The notes below the pieces were generated by a model. The model saw nothing but the letters and a program-made list of their open reading frames with translations, was not told where the DNA came from and searched no databases. From JAVBJV01 sp031546815 (GTDB taxonomy: Bacteria > Pseudomonadota > Alphaproteobacteria > Acetobacterales > Acetobacteraceae): 64,000 nucleotides of DNA. Positions within the stretch are counted from its first letter, which is position 1. Each line of letters opens with the position of its first letter. A program made the position numbers and the translations under genes. Shown piece after piece: positions 25,111 through 32,671 of this stretch. The stretch covers positions 1 to 64,000 of the forward strand of contig JAVBJV010000032.1 of assembly GCA_031546815.1 (NCBI GenBank), given 5' to 3'.

Positions 25111-26928
25111 ATGCAAGCGACCGGATCATACCCGGCCCGCCGCCGCCGCTACCTCGCCACTTTGATAGTCGGGGTCGCGCTGCTGGCAGGAGCCACCCGG
25201 CACACCGTGCAAGCCCAGGCTGTCGAAGACGACACAGCCATGGTCGTGCCGCGCCCCGGCGCACGCGGTAGTGCCAGCCTCCCGCAGCCGCTTTCCCCAT
25301 CGGAAGCAGCCGTCGTCAAACGCATCTTCGAATTGCAGCGCCTCGGCAAACAGCACGAAGCCGACACCGAGATCGCGCGCCTGACCGACAAGAGCCTGCT
25401 GGGCCATATTCTGGCCGAACGTTATCTGGGGCGGAATTATCGCAGCACGCCGGAAGACCTGAACAGCTGGCTGGACAGTTATGCCTCGTTGCCGCAGGCC
25501 CCGGCCCTGTATGCCTTGCTGCGTCAACGCACGGCGCGCGGCGCCATCCTGCCGCAGCAGCCCAGCACCACCATGCTGGAAAGCAACACCCAGCTCGCCC
25601 AACCCGAAGAGCGCGACCCGACCGAGGACAGTTTCCGCCGCAACCCCATGCTGGACCGCGCCGTGCGCGAGCACATCCGGGATGCGAACTTCACACCGGC
25701 CACCGTGCTGCGGCTGATCGACCAGACCAACATCCCGGCGGCCTACTCCGCCGCATTGAAGGGCGATGTCGCGCAGGCGCTGTTCATCGCCAATCGCGAT
25801 GAAGATGCCCTGCGGGTCGGCACTGCCGCCGTGCAGGAAGCCCCGCACGATGCCGGGTTCGCCGCCTATATGGCCGGGCTGGCCGCATGGCGGCTGGACC
25901 AACTGGACACCGCGCGCCGTTTTTTCGAGGCCGCCGCGCGTAGCCAAAGCGCCGCCGCCAGTACCCGTTCGGCCGCGGCTTTCTGGGCAGCACGCAGCAA
26001 TCTGCGCACCCGCAACCCGGCTGGTTATGTGCCATGGCTGACGCGGGCAGCGCGTGAACCGCGCACCTTCTATGGCATTCTGGCCCGCAAGGCGCTGGGC
26101 CTGCCATCGGCCTATGCATGGGAGCGCGAGCTGCTGGGCGATGCCGATGCCGCTGTGCTGGCCGAAACCGAACAGGGCAACCGCGCGCTGGCGCTGATTC
26201 AGGTGGGTCGCCCCGATCTGGCCGAACTGGAAGTCCGCCGGCTATGGCCGCTGGTCGAAGATCGTCCCGCCCTGCGACGCGCCATGCTGATTGCCGCCAA
26301 CACCGCCGGGCTGACCAACCTGTCGGCCCAGCTGGCCACGCTGGTTCAAACCGCCGATGGCCGCCCGCGCGACTTTGCGCGCTTCCCGGTGCCGCGTCTG
26401 CGGCCGCAGGATGGATACCGGATCGACCCGGCGCTGCTGTATGGGCTGGTGCGGATTGAATCGAACTTCAACGCTGCGGCCGTCTCGCCGGTCGGCGCGC
26501 GCGGGCTGATGCAGGTGATGCCGGTCACCGCCGGATACGTCACCGGCGACCCGAGCCTGGCCGGCGCCAACCAGCAACGCCTGCATGATCCCGCCTTCAA
26601 TCTGGAAGTCGGGCAGCGTTACGTCGCCTATCTGGGGCAGCATCAGGACATCAATGACGACCTGATCCGCCTGCTGGCGTCTTACAACGCCGGTCCCGGC
26701 AACCTGTCGCGCTGGAGCAACAACATCGTCGACAAGGGCGACCCGCTGCTTTTCATCGAGGCGATCCCCGTCGGGGAAACCCGCGCCTTTGTGCAGCGCG
26801 TGCTGACCTATAGCTGGATCTATGCATCACGCCTGCGCCTGCCCTCTCCCTCGCTGGACGAACTGGCGGCAGGTGTCTTCCCGCGCCTGCATCATCCGAC
26901 GATCCGGGACCTTAATATTCCGGGTTAA
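25111..26928 (+). CDS. Soluble lytic murein transglycosylase (Slt70-like)
   Basis: A 605-residue periplasmic enzyme that cleaves the MurNAc-GlcNAc bond of peptidoglycan with 1,6-anhydro product formation. A hydrophobic signal segment (LATLIVGVALLAGATRHTVQ, about residues 15-34) is followed by a long helical superhelix region (about 80-430). The C-terminal SLT domain has YGLVRIESNFNAAAVSPVGA with the catalytic Glu, GLMQVMPVTAGYV and LLASYNAGPGNLSRW. I chose the ATG at 25111; a GTG at 25069 gives 14 more residues, and neither has a strong ribosome-binding site. Confidence 0.93.
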   Translation: MQATGSYPARRRRYLATLIVGVALLAGATRHTVQAQAVEDDTAMVVPRPGARGSASLPQPLSPSEAAVVKRIFELQRLGKQHEADTEIARLTDKSLLGHILAERYLGRNYRSTPEDLNSWLDSYASLPQAPALYALLRQRTARGAILPQQPSTTMLESNTQLAQPEERDPTEDSFRRNPMLDRAVREHIRDANFTPATVLRLIDQTNIPAAYSAALKGDVAQALFIANRDEDALRVGTAAVQEAPHDAGFAAYMAGLAAWRLDQLDTARRFFEAAARSQSAAASTRSAAAFWAARSNLRTRNPAGYVPWLTRAAREPRTFYGILARKALGLPSAYAWERELLGDADAAVLAETEQGNRALALIQVGRPDLAELEVRRLWPLVEDRPALRRAMLIAANTAGLTNLSAQLATLVQTADGRPRDFARFPVPRLRPQDGYRIDPALLYGLVRIESNFNAAAVSPVGARGLMQVMPVTAGYVTGDPSLAGANQQRLHDPAFNLEVGQRYVAYLGQHQDINDDLIRLLASYNAGPGNLSRWSNNIVDKGDPLLFIEAIPVGETRAFVQRVLTYSWIYASRLRLPSPSLDELAAGVFPRLHHPTIRDLNIPG

Positions 26929-26944
26929 GACAACTGTAGATGCA

Positions 26945-26970
26945 ATATCGCAACAATATCATTGCGATAT
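26945..26970. repeat. Inverted repeat after the lytic transglycosylase gene
   Basis: Arms ATATCGCAA and TTGCGATAT (9 bp) enclose 8 nt. It lies 16 nt after the stop in an AT-rich, gene-free stretch (26929-27103) and may help end transcription, although no T-run follows. I see nothing else in that gap. Confidence 0.55.
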
Positions 26971-27103
26971 CGGCAAATCAGATTAACCATTTGTTCTCTT
27001 AATGTTCTCATTTCCTTAAGCTGAAATGACCTGACTTTTCACGGTTTTCTTCGCACTGTTTAGAAGACCGTTAAGAATTAGAACAAAAACAGAACGATTT
27101 CTT

Positions 27104-27415
27104 TCAGGCTTTAACCTGCGCAATGACCCGCGCTTCCAGTCGGCAGGCTTCCTCGTGCATGGTGTCGTAGATGCGCCGAACGCTCTGCGGATCCAGCCCG
27201 CATTCCTCGGCCCGCGCGGTGACTTTTGCCAGCACGTCCTGATAGCGGTTGGGGGTTAACGGGGCGATCCCGACCGGGGCCTTCAGCCGCGCCACACTGG
27301 CAACAACCGCAAAACGCTGCGCCAGCAAGGTCACTAGTTGCTGGTCCAACGCATCGATCTGCGCCCGCAACGGGGCCAGCAGTTCGTTCCCTTCGCCAAT
27401 ATCCGCCATTCTCAT
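27104..27415 (-). CDS. Chorismate mutase, AroQ type
   Basis: A 103-residue monofunctional enzyme converting chorismate to prephenate for phenylalanine and tyrosine. The all-helical AroQ fold shows LAPLRAQIDALDQQLVTLLA (helix 1 with the substrate-binding Arg), RFAVVASVARLKA (second Arg and Lys) and the C-terminal EEACRLEARVI (Gln/Glu region). The start is at 27415 or two codons later at 27409; AGGA is 9 nt from the second ATG. It lies downstream of the chemoreceptor gene but is separated from it by a terminator, so it probably has its own promoter. Confidence 0.88.
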   Translation of the reverse strand: MRMADIGEGNELLAPLRAQIDALDQQLVTLLAQRFAVVASVARLKAPVGIAPLTPNRYQDVLAKVTARAEECGLDPQSVRRIYDTMHEEACRLEARVIAQVKA

Positions 27416-27471
27416 TATTCCTGTCAGAAATCCAGTATACGCGAAGCGGTTAACACAAGTGCCTCCAAAAC

Positions 27472-27502
27472 AAAAAGGGCGGCCCCGTTTCCGGAGCCGC
27501 CC
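27472..27502 (-). terminator. Intrinsic terminator of the chemoreceptor gene
   Basis: GGGCGGC and GCCGCCC form the outer stem, with CCG/CGG continuing inside after one mismatch and a TTTC loop. In minus-strand reading it ends in TTTTT. It starts 22 nt after the chemoreceptor stop. Confidence 0.88.
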
Positions 27503-27524
27503 TGATGCATACCGCCTCAGGAGA

Positions 27525-29624
27525 TCAGGCAGCACGCACCGATGTCAGGAAGGTTTCAACCCGCTTGCGCAGATCCTCGGCCTGCTGCGACAGGTCTTCC
27601 GCACCGCTCAGCACGATCGACGCCGCCGATCCGGTTTCGTCCGCCGCCTGGCTGACGATGCCGATATTCTGCGTCACGCCCATCGTTCCGTGCGCCGCCT
27701 GCTGCACGTTGCGCGAGATCTCCAGCGTTGCCACGCCCTGCTGTTCGACCGACGCCGCAATCCCGGTCGAGATCGCACTCAGCTGGTCGATCAGCCCGCG
27801 GATATCCCCGATCGCGCCGACCACCTGTTCCGTCGCACTTCGCATCTCTTCGATCTGCGCCCCGATCTCCTCGGTTGCGCGCGAAGTCTGGGTGGCAAGG
27901 TTCTTCACTTCGGACGCCACCACAGCAAAGCCCTTGCCCGCTTCACCGGCGCGCGCCGCCTCGATCGTCGCGTTCAGCGCCAGCAGGTTGGTCTGGCTGG
28001 CGATGTCGTTGATCAGCTTCACGACATTGCCGATCTTCTGCCCCGCCTCAACCAGATTACCCACTGTCGCCGTCGTGTGTTCCGAACGTTCCACCGCACG
28101 GCCCGCCATCTCGGCCGATTCCTGCACCTGACGGCTGATCTCGGACACCGATGCCGCAAGCTCTTCCGCCGCCGCAGCAACCGTCTGCACGCTGTTCGAG
28201 GTCTCTTCCGAGATCGACGCAACCGACACTGCCTGATCCGACGCAGACCGCGCCGCACCCGCCAGCGATGTTGCCGTCGCACGCATGTTGCTGGCCGCGG
28301 TCGCCACGGTATCCACAACCACCGTTGCGTCGCGGTCGAACGCATTGGTCAGCGCGGACAGACGTTCCGCACGGGCGACGCGTTCCGCCTGAGCCTTCTC
28401 TTCCTGTGCCGCCAGCTCCGCCGTGCGGATCAGGTTGGTGCGGAAGAATTCAACCGCACGTGCCATCACGCCAAGTTCGTCCCCACGGGTCAGCATCGGG
28501 ACCGTGACGTCGGTCGTGCCGTTCGCCATGGTTTCGACGACCTTTGTCATCTCCTGCACCGGACGTGCGGCAAGCTTGCGCACCAGCAGCGCAACCGCAC
28601 CCGCCAGAACAAGCAGCGCCACAACCGCAAGCGAGACAAGCCAGTAGGTAATCGTGTGCACCGGCGCTTCGATCTTGTCCTGCGGCAGGTTCACCATCAC
28701 CGACCACAGCGCATCGCTCTCGCCGATCTTCACCGGCAGGAAGATACGCGTCACATTGGTGTTCAGGCTGCGCGACCATTCGACCATTTCATATGCATCG
28801 CCACGGGCAATACGCGTGGCATTCTGGCCGAACACGGGGTTCACCTTGCCGATCGAAACACCCAGTTCGTCCGCCTTGACATACGTCGCCCACAGGCCGC
28901 CGTTGCTGATCAGCGATACCGTCCCGGTGCCAAACGGGCGAAGGCGGTTCAGACGATCATTCAGCGTGTTCAGATTCAGATCGACCCCGACAACACCGAC
29001 AACCTTGCCATGCGCACGCACCGGCACCACCAGGCTGGTCAGCAGCATTCGGGCATTGTTCACGGTCAGGCTGTACGGCTCGGCCACATAGCCTTTTCCG
29101 CTCTGCATGACCTGCTGGTATGCGGCCTGTTCCGTGGGGTTGGCGTCCGCCGCCACACGTTCCACATTTGCGCCGTTGCGCATAAATCGCCCTGTGAAAT
29201 GCCCGTCCGCCGGAAAACCGTCGCGCGCCTGGAAGTCGCTGTCTTTACCGTCGAACGCGTTGGGCGCAAATATGCTCCAGATCCCCACAACTTCGCTGCT
29301 GCCGCGCACACCGGAACGCATCAGCGCCAGATAATCGCTGCGTTCCATCGTGCCCGATTCACGCATGTCCTCGAACGCGTTGGCAATCGCGCGCGGTACT
29401 TCAAGGCGACGTTCAAATTCCTGCCCCAGAGTCTCGACCTGACCGCGCGCCAGAACACGCCCCTGCTCCAGCGAGACGGACACGATCGCATCGCTCGATA
29501 ACCGCAGCGACATGGCCGAGAAAATACCGAAACACGCCAGCAGGGCCAGAAAGATAGGCAGCAGGATTTTCAACGAGAGCGGTAAATTTGCAAAAAAACG
29601 CGGCTTCAAAAGGGACATCATCAT
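27525..29624 (-). CDS. Methyl-accepting chemotaxis protein with periplasmic Cache domain
   Basis: A 699-residue transmembrane chemoreceptor. The first helix (about residues 15-37, SLKILLPIFLALLACFGIFS) leads into a periplasmic Cache-type sensor (about 40-330), with the segment VVGVVGVDLNLNTLNDRLNR characteristic of such domains. The second helix (about 335-357) is followed by a HAMP domain and a long signalling coiled coil. The hairpin tip reads INDIASQTNLLALNATIEAA then RAGEAGKGFAVVASEVKNLA, which contacts CheA and CheW. No CheR-binding pentapeptide is seen at the C-terminus. The ligand is unknown. The first of three consecutive ATG codons at 29624 is the likely start. Confidence 0.95.
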   Translation of the reverse strand: MMMSLLKPRFFANLPLSLKILLPIFLALLACFGIFSAMSLRLSSDAIVSVSLEQGRVLARGQVETLGQEFERRLEVPRAIANAFEDMRESGTMERSDYLALMRSGVRGSSEVVGIWSIFAPNAFDGKDSDFQARDGFPADGHFTGRFMRNGANVERVAADANPTEQAAYQQVMQSGKGYVAEPYSLTVNNARMLLTSLVVPVRAHGKVVGVVGVDLNLNTLNDRLNRLRPFGTGTVSLISNGGLWATYVKADELGVSIGKVNPVFGQNATRIARGDAYEMVEWSRSLNTNVTRIFLPVKIGESDALWSVMVNLPQDKIEAPVHTITYWLVSLAVVALLVLAGAVALLVRKLAARPVQEMTKVVETMANGTTDVTVPMLTRGDELGVMARAVEFFRTNLIRTAELAAQEEKAQAERVARAERLSALTNAFDRDATVVVDTVATAASNMRATATSLAGAARSASDQAVSVASISEETSNSVQTVAAAAEELAASVSEISRQVQESAEMAGRAVERSEHTTATVGNLVEAGQKIGNVVKLINDIASQTNLLALNATIEAARAGEAGKGFAVVASEVKNLATQTSRATEEIGAQIEEMRSATEQVVGAIGDIRGLIDQLSAISTGIAASVEQQGVATLEISRNVQQAAHGTMGVTQNIGIVSQAADETGSAASIVLSGAEDLSQQAEDLRKRVETFLTSVRAA

Positions 29625-29768
29625 TCGCCTGAACTGTTGCGGAGTTGCGCGCATTCTCCGCATATAAAGTTAACAGTCGAAAAACCATTAACTTCACGGA
29701 TTACACAATCCGCACAGACGCAGCAGAAAATTGCGCACCCTGGGCGCCGCATCTGCTATGTTTTCCCT

Positions 29769-30389
29769 ATGCCCGATTTTTCTCTGGAACAGGCTGCAGG
29801 TAAACGCATCGCCGGGGTGGACGAAGCCGGGCGAGGCCCCTTGGCCGGCCCCGTCATCGCTGCCGCCGTGGTGTTCGCCAATGGCGTGCCCGATGCACTG
29901 GCCGCGCTGCTCGACGACAGCAAGAAGCTCAGCGCCCGGGCGCGCAACACCGCCTTTCACGCCCTGCGCGCCTGCCCCGGGATCGAGATCGGCGTCGGTG
30001 CCGCATCGGTGGGCGAGATCGCGCGCATCAACATCCTGCACGCCAGCATGCTGGCCATGCAGCGCGCCGTGCAGCATCTGCCGTCTCCGCCGACACTGGC
30101 GCTGATCGACGGCAATCATGCCCCCGACCTGCCCTGCCCGACACGCTGCATCATCGGCGGGGATGGGAAATCCTTCTCGATCGCCGCGGCCTCGATCATC
30201 GCCAAGGTGCTGCGCGACCGGATCATGGAACGCCTGGCCCCGCGCTACCCCGGTTACGGCTGGGACGCCAATGCCGGATACCCCACCGCGCGCCACAGAT
30301 CGGCCTTGCATGAACTGGGTCCAACGCCGCATCATCGGGCTGGTTTTGGGCCGGTCCGGCAGATGCTGCTGGATTTGCATGGTGCATAA
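29769..30389 (+). CDS. rnhB: Ribonuclease HII
   Basis: A 206-residue nuclease that removes RNA from RNA-DNA hybrids and initiates removal of single ribonucleotides from DNA. The catalytic Asp18-Glu19 pair lies in IAGVDEAGRGPLAGPV (residues 14-29). Further acidic residues occur in LIDGNHAPDLP and in AKVLRDRIM. The C-terminal YGWDANAGYPTARHRSAL is family-typical. The ATG at 29769 fits the usual length. It is directly upstream of ccrM, linking two DNA-maintenance genes. Confidence 0.95.
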   Translation: MPDFSLEQAAGKRIAGVDEAGRGPLAGPVIAAAVVFANGVPDALAALLDDSKKLSARARNTAFHALRACPGIEIGVGAASVGEIARINILHASMLAMQRAVQHLPSPPTLALIDGNHAPDLPCPTRCIIGGDGKSFSIAAASIIAKVLRDRIMERLAPRYPGYGWDANAGYPTARHRSALHELGPTPHHRAGFGPVRQMLLDLHGA

Positions 30390-30468
30390 AAACAACAAAA
30401 TCAAAGGTTAATAAGATTTTGCTAAGTTGCGAGTTGACGTGACATCGGCAAGACCATCACCTTGCTGG

Positions 30469-30489
30469 GAATCCACGTCATAAAGAGTC
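30469..30489. promoter_or_regulatory. Two GANTC sites in the ccrM leader
   Basis: GAATC (30469-30473) and GAGTC (30485-30489) lie 16 nt apart, the second only 10 nt before the GTG start. Both are target sites of the enzyme encoded next, so promoter or leader methylation could feed back on ccrM expression, as is established for Caulobacter. Confidence 0.65.
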
Positions 30490-30498
30490 GGGTTCCAA

Positions 30499-31590
30499 GT
30501 GTTGAACGAAGTCGTCCACGAACTACCATTAGACCGGGTGCTGCTCGGCGACTGTGTGCAGATGCTGCGCATGTTGCCCACGGGGTCCGTCAACTGCGTG
30601 TTCGCCGATCCTCCATACAACCTGCAGTTGCGCGGTGAGCTGCGCCGCCCGGACGACAGCGTGGTCGACGGGGTGGACGAGGACTGGGACCGCTTCACCG
30701 ACTTCAAGGCATACGACGACTTCACCCGCGAATGGCTGACCGAATGCCGCCGTGTGCTGCGCAAGGACGGCACGATCTGGGTGATTGGCGCGTATCACAA
30801 TATTTTCCGCATCGGCGCGATCATGCAGGATCTGGGCTTCTGGATCCTGAACGACGTGGTCTGGCGCAAGGCCAACCCGATGCCCAATTTCCGCGGCCGG
30901 CGTTTTACCAACGCGCACGAGACGATGATCTGGGCGAGCCGCCAGCAGGATTCGCGCTATCGCTTCAACTACCAGCAGATGAAGGCGCTGAACGACGACA
31001 TTCAGATGCGTTCCGACTGGTGGATCCCGCTGTGCACCGGCGACGAGCGCATTCGTAACGACCACGGCCTGAAGCTGCACCCGACGCAGAAGCCCGAGGC
31101 GCTGCTGCATCGCGTGCTGCTGTCCTCCACCGGGCCGGGCGATGTGGTGCTGGACCCGTTCTTCGGCACCGGCACCACGGGGGCTGTTGCCAAGTGGATG
31201 CACAGGCATTTCATCGGCATTGAACGCCACCCGGCCTATGCCGAGGCGGCGCTCGCCCGTCTGGCGCGTGTGCAACCGGCGTCGGAAGCGGCGATGACCG
31301 TCACCCAGTCCAAACGCGAACAACCGCGCGTGGCGTTCGGCACGCTGGTCGAACGCGGGATGATAACGGCGGGCACAGTGCTGTTCGACCGCACCCGCCG
31401 CGTCTCGGCCACTGTCACGACGGATGGGCGGCTGACGGCGGGGAGTGCGCATGGGTCGATCCACCAGGTCGGCGCGACGCTGACCAATGCGCCGTCGTGC
31501 AATGGCTGGACGTTCTGGCACTTCGAACGCGACGGCAAACTGGAACCGATCGACGTGCTGCGCACCGCCCTGCGGGACGAGGGTGTCTGA
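30499..31590 (+). CDS. ccrM: CcrM-type adenine-N6 DNA methyltransferase (GANTC)
   Basis: A 363-residue beta-class methyltransferase. Catalytic motif IV is DPPYNLQL (residues 37-44), the AdoMet-binding motif I is DPFFGTGTTG (about 221-230), and the order IV before I is that of beta-class enzymes. The C-terminal about 95 residues form a RAMA domain (FGTLVERGMITAGTVLFDRT, then NGWTFWHFERDGK), the CcrM-specific DNA-recognition extension. CcrM methylates GANTC at the end of replication and times cell-cycle genes. The start is a GTG at 30499 with a weak ribosome-binding site, so translation may be limited. Confidence 0.96.
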   Translation: MLNEVVHELPLDRVLLGDCVQMLRMLPTGSVNCVFADPPYNLQLRGELRRPDDSVVDGVDEDWDRFTDFKAYDDFTREWLTECRRVLRKDGTIWVIGAYHNIFRIGAIMQDLGFWILNDVVWRKANPMPNFRGRRFTNAHETMIWASRQQDSRYRFNYQQMKALNDDIQMRSDWWIPLCTGDERIRNDHGLKLHPTQKPEALLHRVLLSSTGPGDVVLDPFFGTGTTGAVAKWMHRHFIGIERHPAYAEAALARLARVQPASEAAMTVTQSKREQPRVAFGTLVERGMITAGTVLFDRTRRVSATVTTDGRLTAGSAHGSIHQVGATLTNAPSCNGWTFWHFERDGKLEPIDVLRTALRDEGV

Positions 31591-31591
31591 T

Positions 31592-32182
31592 GTGCGATGG
31601 CTGCCGCGTATGCTCGTCCGCGCTTTGTGCGGTGCCATCGTCGTCACCCTCGCCAGTGGTTTTCCGGGATATGCACAGGAAGCCAACACACAGGCTTGGC
31701 CCGGCTGGGTGAGTGAAAAGCCTGTCCTCAGCCGTCACTATCGGGCGGACAACTATCTGCGCTGTACCGGCGACGGCTGCGCTGGTGATACGCTTGCATG
31801 CACACTGTTCCAAATGCCCATCCCCAGCGACGAGGAAGCCACCTTTAACCTCGAGCAGCTTCCATGGGGGCAAATAAAAAAATTTATGGCAAGTCAGCTG
31901 GAAATCAAACGGCAGGACATTCTTGGCCCGTCCCCCACTATCGACGACGTAAAGAGTCTTGCAGAACCTGGCCTGCACCAGATCGACGGACGGCAGCTGG
32001 CATCGGCCAGTTATATCGTGCAGTCGCGAAACACCGATATCGGGTTTTCAGTCGCCTTCTGGGTCGAGGGGCACGCCATGCACGGTCTGCGCTGCTCACA
32101 CCGACTGACAGGGAGTGACGAAGCCGCAGGGCGTATCGCAGCCCTGCTGGCAATGCGAATTTCCGCGCCAGAAGCGCAGTGA
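31592..32182 (+). CDS. Exported protein of unknown function downstream of ccrM
   Basis: A 196-residue protein with a signal peptide (MLVRALCGAIVVTLASGFPG from residue 7, cleavage expected after YAQ). The mature part has cysteines in LRCTGDGC and ACTLF close together and one in LRCSHR, so disulfides are likely. I do not recognise the family. The GTG at 31592 starts 1 nt after the ccrM stop and has GAGGG eight nt upstream, inside ccrM. The ATG at 31610 is an alternative and would give a cleaner signal peptide. Translation is probably coupled to ccrM. Confidence 0.65.
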   Translation: MRWLPRMLVRALCGAIVVTLASGFPGYAQEANTQAWPGWVSEKPVLSRHYRADNYLRCTGDGCAGDTLACTLFQMPIPSDEEATFNLEQLPWGQIKKFMASQLEIKRQDILGPSPTIDDVKSLAEPGLHQIDGRQLASASYIVQSRNTDIGFSVAFWVEGHAMHGLRCSHRLTGSDEAAGRIAALLAMRISAPEAQ

Positions 32183-32261
32183 ACCTGCATCACCATTCCG
32201 CCCGCACAGCGCCGTAAAAATGCCGCAGCTACCGGCTTGGATATGCTGGAACCCTTAACCG

Positions 32262-32600
32262 ATGGCACAACTGATGCGTCGTTTTTTCTCTGCCTGCATC
32301 TTCACCCTGATCACCACTCTGCTGCTGGCAGCCCCCGCGCAGGCGGGAGAGATCGGTCCCGGCTGCATCTGGAACGGGCACCAGTTATGGGGGAAGGTGC
32401 AGTTCGTCACATCGTTCCCGGATGTGCGGGTGGAAATCAATAACGCGTTTCCAGATCTGCGCGTGCAGAGGGTCACCGCATTCCCCGATTCATGCGGTAA
32501 ATGGGAAGTGAACCAGCACTGGGGTTTGCGCGTGCAGATCGTCCAGAGTTTCGGGGATTTCCGGATCAGCTTTGTGAATGCGTTTCCCGGCGTTCGATAG
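32262..32600 (+). CDS. Exported septoil-knot-like repeat protein
   Basis: A 112-residue protein. A signal peptide (RRFFSACIFTLITTLLLAAP, cleavage after AQA near residue 28) precedes a mature part made of short repeats: KVQFVTSFPDVRV, EINNAFPDLRVQ, RVTAFPDSCGKW, RVQIVQSFGDFRI, FVNAFPGVR. The recurring V-x-x-[SA]FPD-[VLF]-R-[VI] unit and the pair of cysteines (GPGCIW and DSCGKW) match the 7(1) septoil-knot domain, to my knowledge a structurally named family without an established role. Everything after the signal peptide is repeat. Family assignment is from memory. Confidence 0.75.
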   Translation: MAQLMRRFFSACIFTLITTLLLAAPAQAGEIGPGCIWNGHQLWGKVQFVTSFPDVRVEINNAFPDLRVQRVTAFPDSCGKWEVNQHWGLRVQIVQSFGDFRISFVNAFPGVR

Positions 32601-32671
32601 GATGAAAATCAACCGCCGCTATTGATGCCTGCGCCTCCCCCTGCTTTGCTGCATAAAAACAGGGGGAAACA

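Noticed and set aside
30400..30430. CtrA box upstream of ccrM (TTAA, 7 nt, TTAA)
   Set aside because: A TTAA is present in GGTTAATAAG but the second half-site does not occur at 7 nt. Only a half-site match, so not reported.
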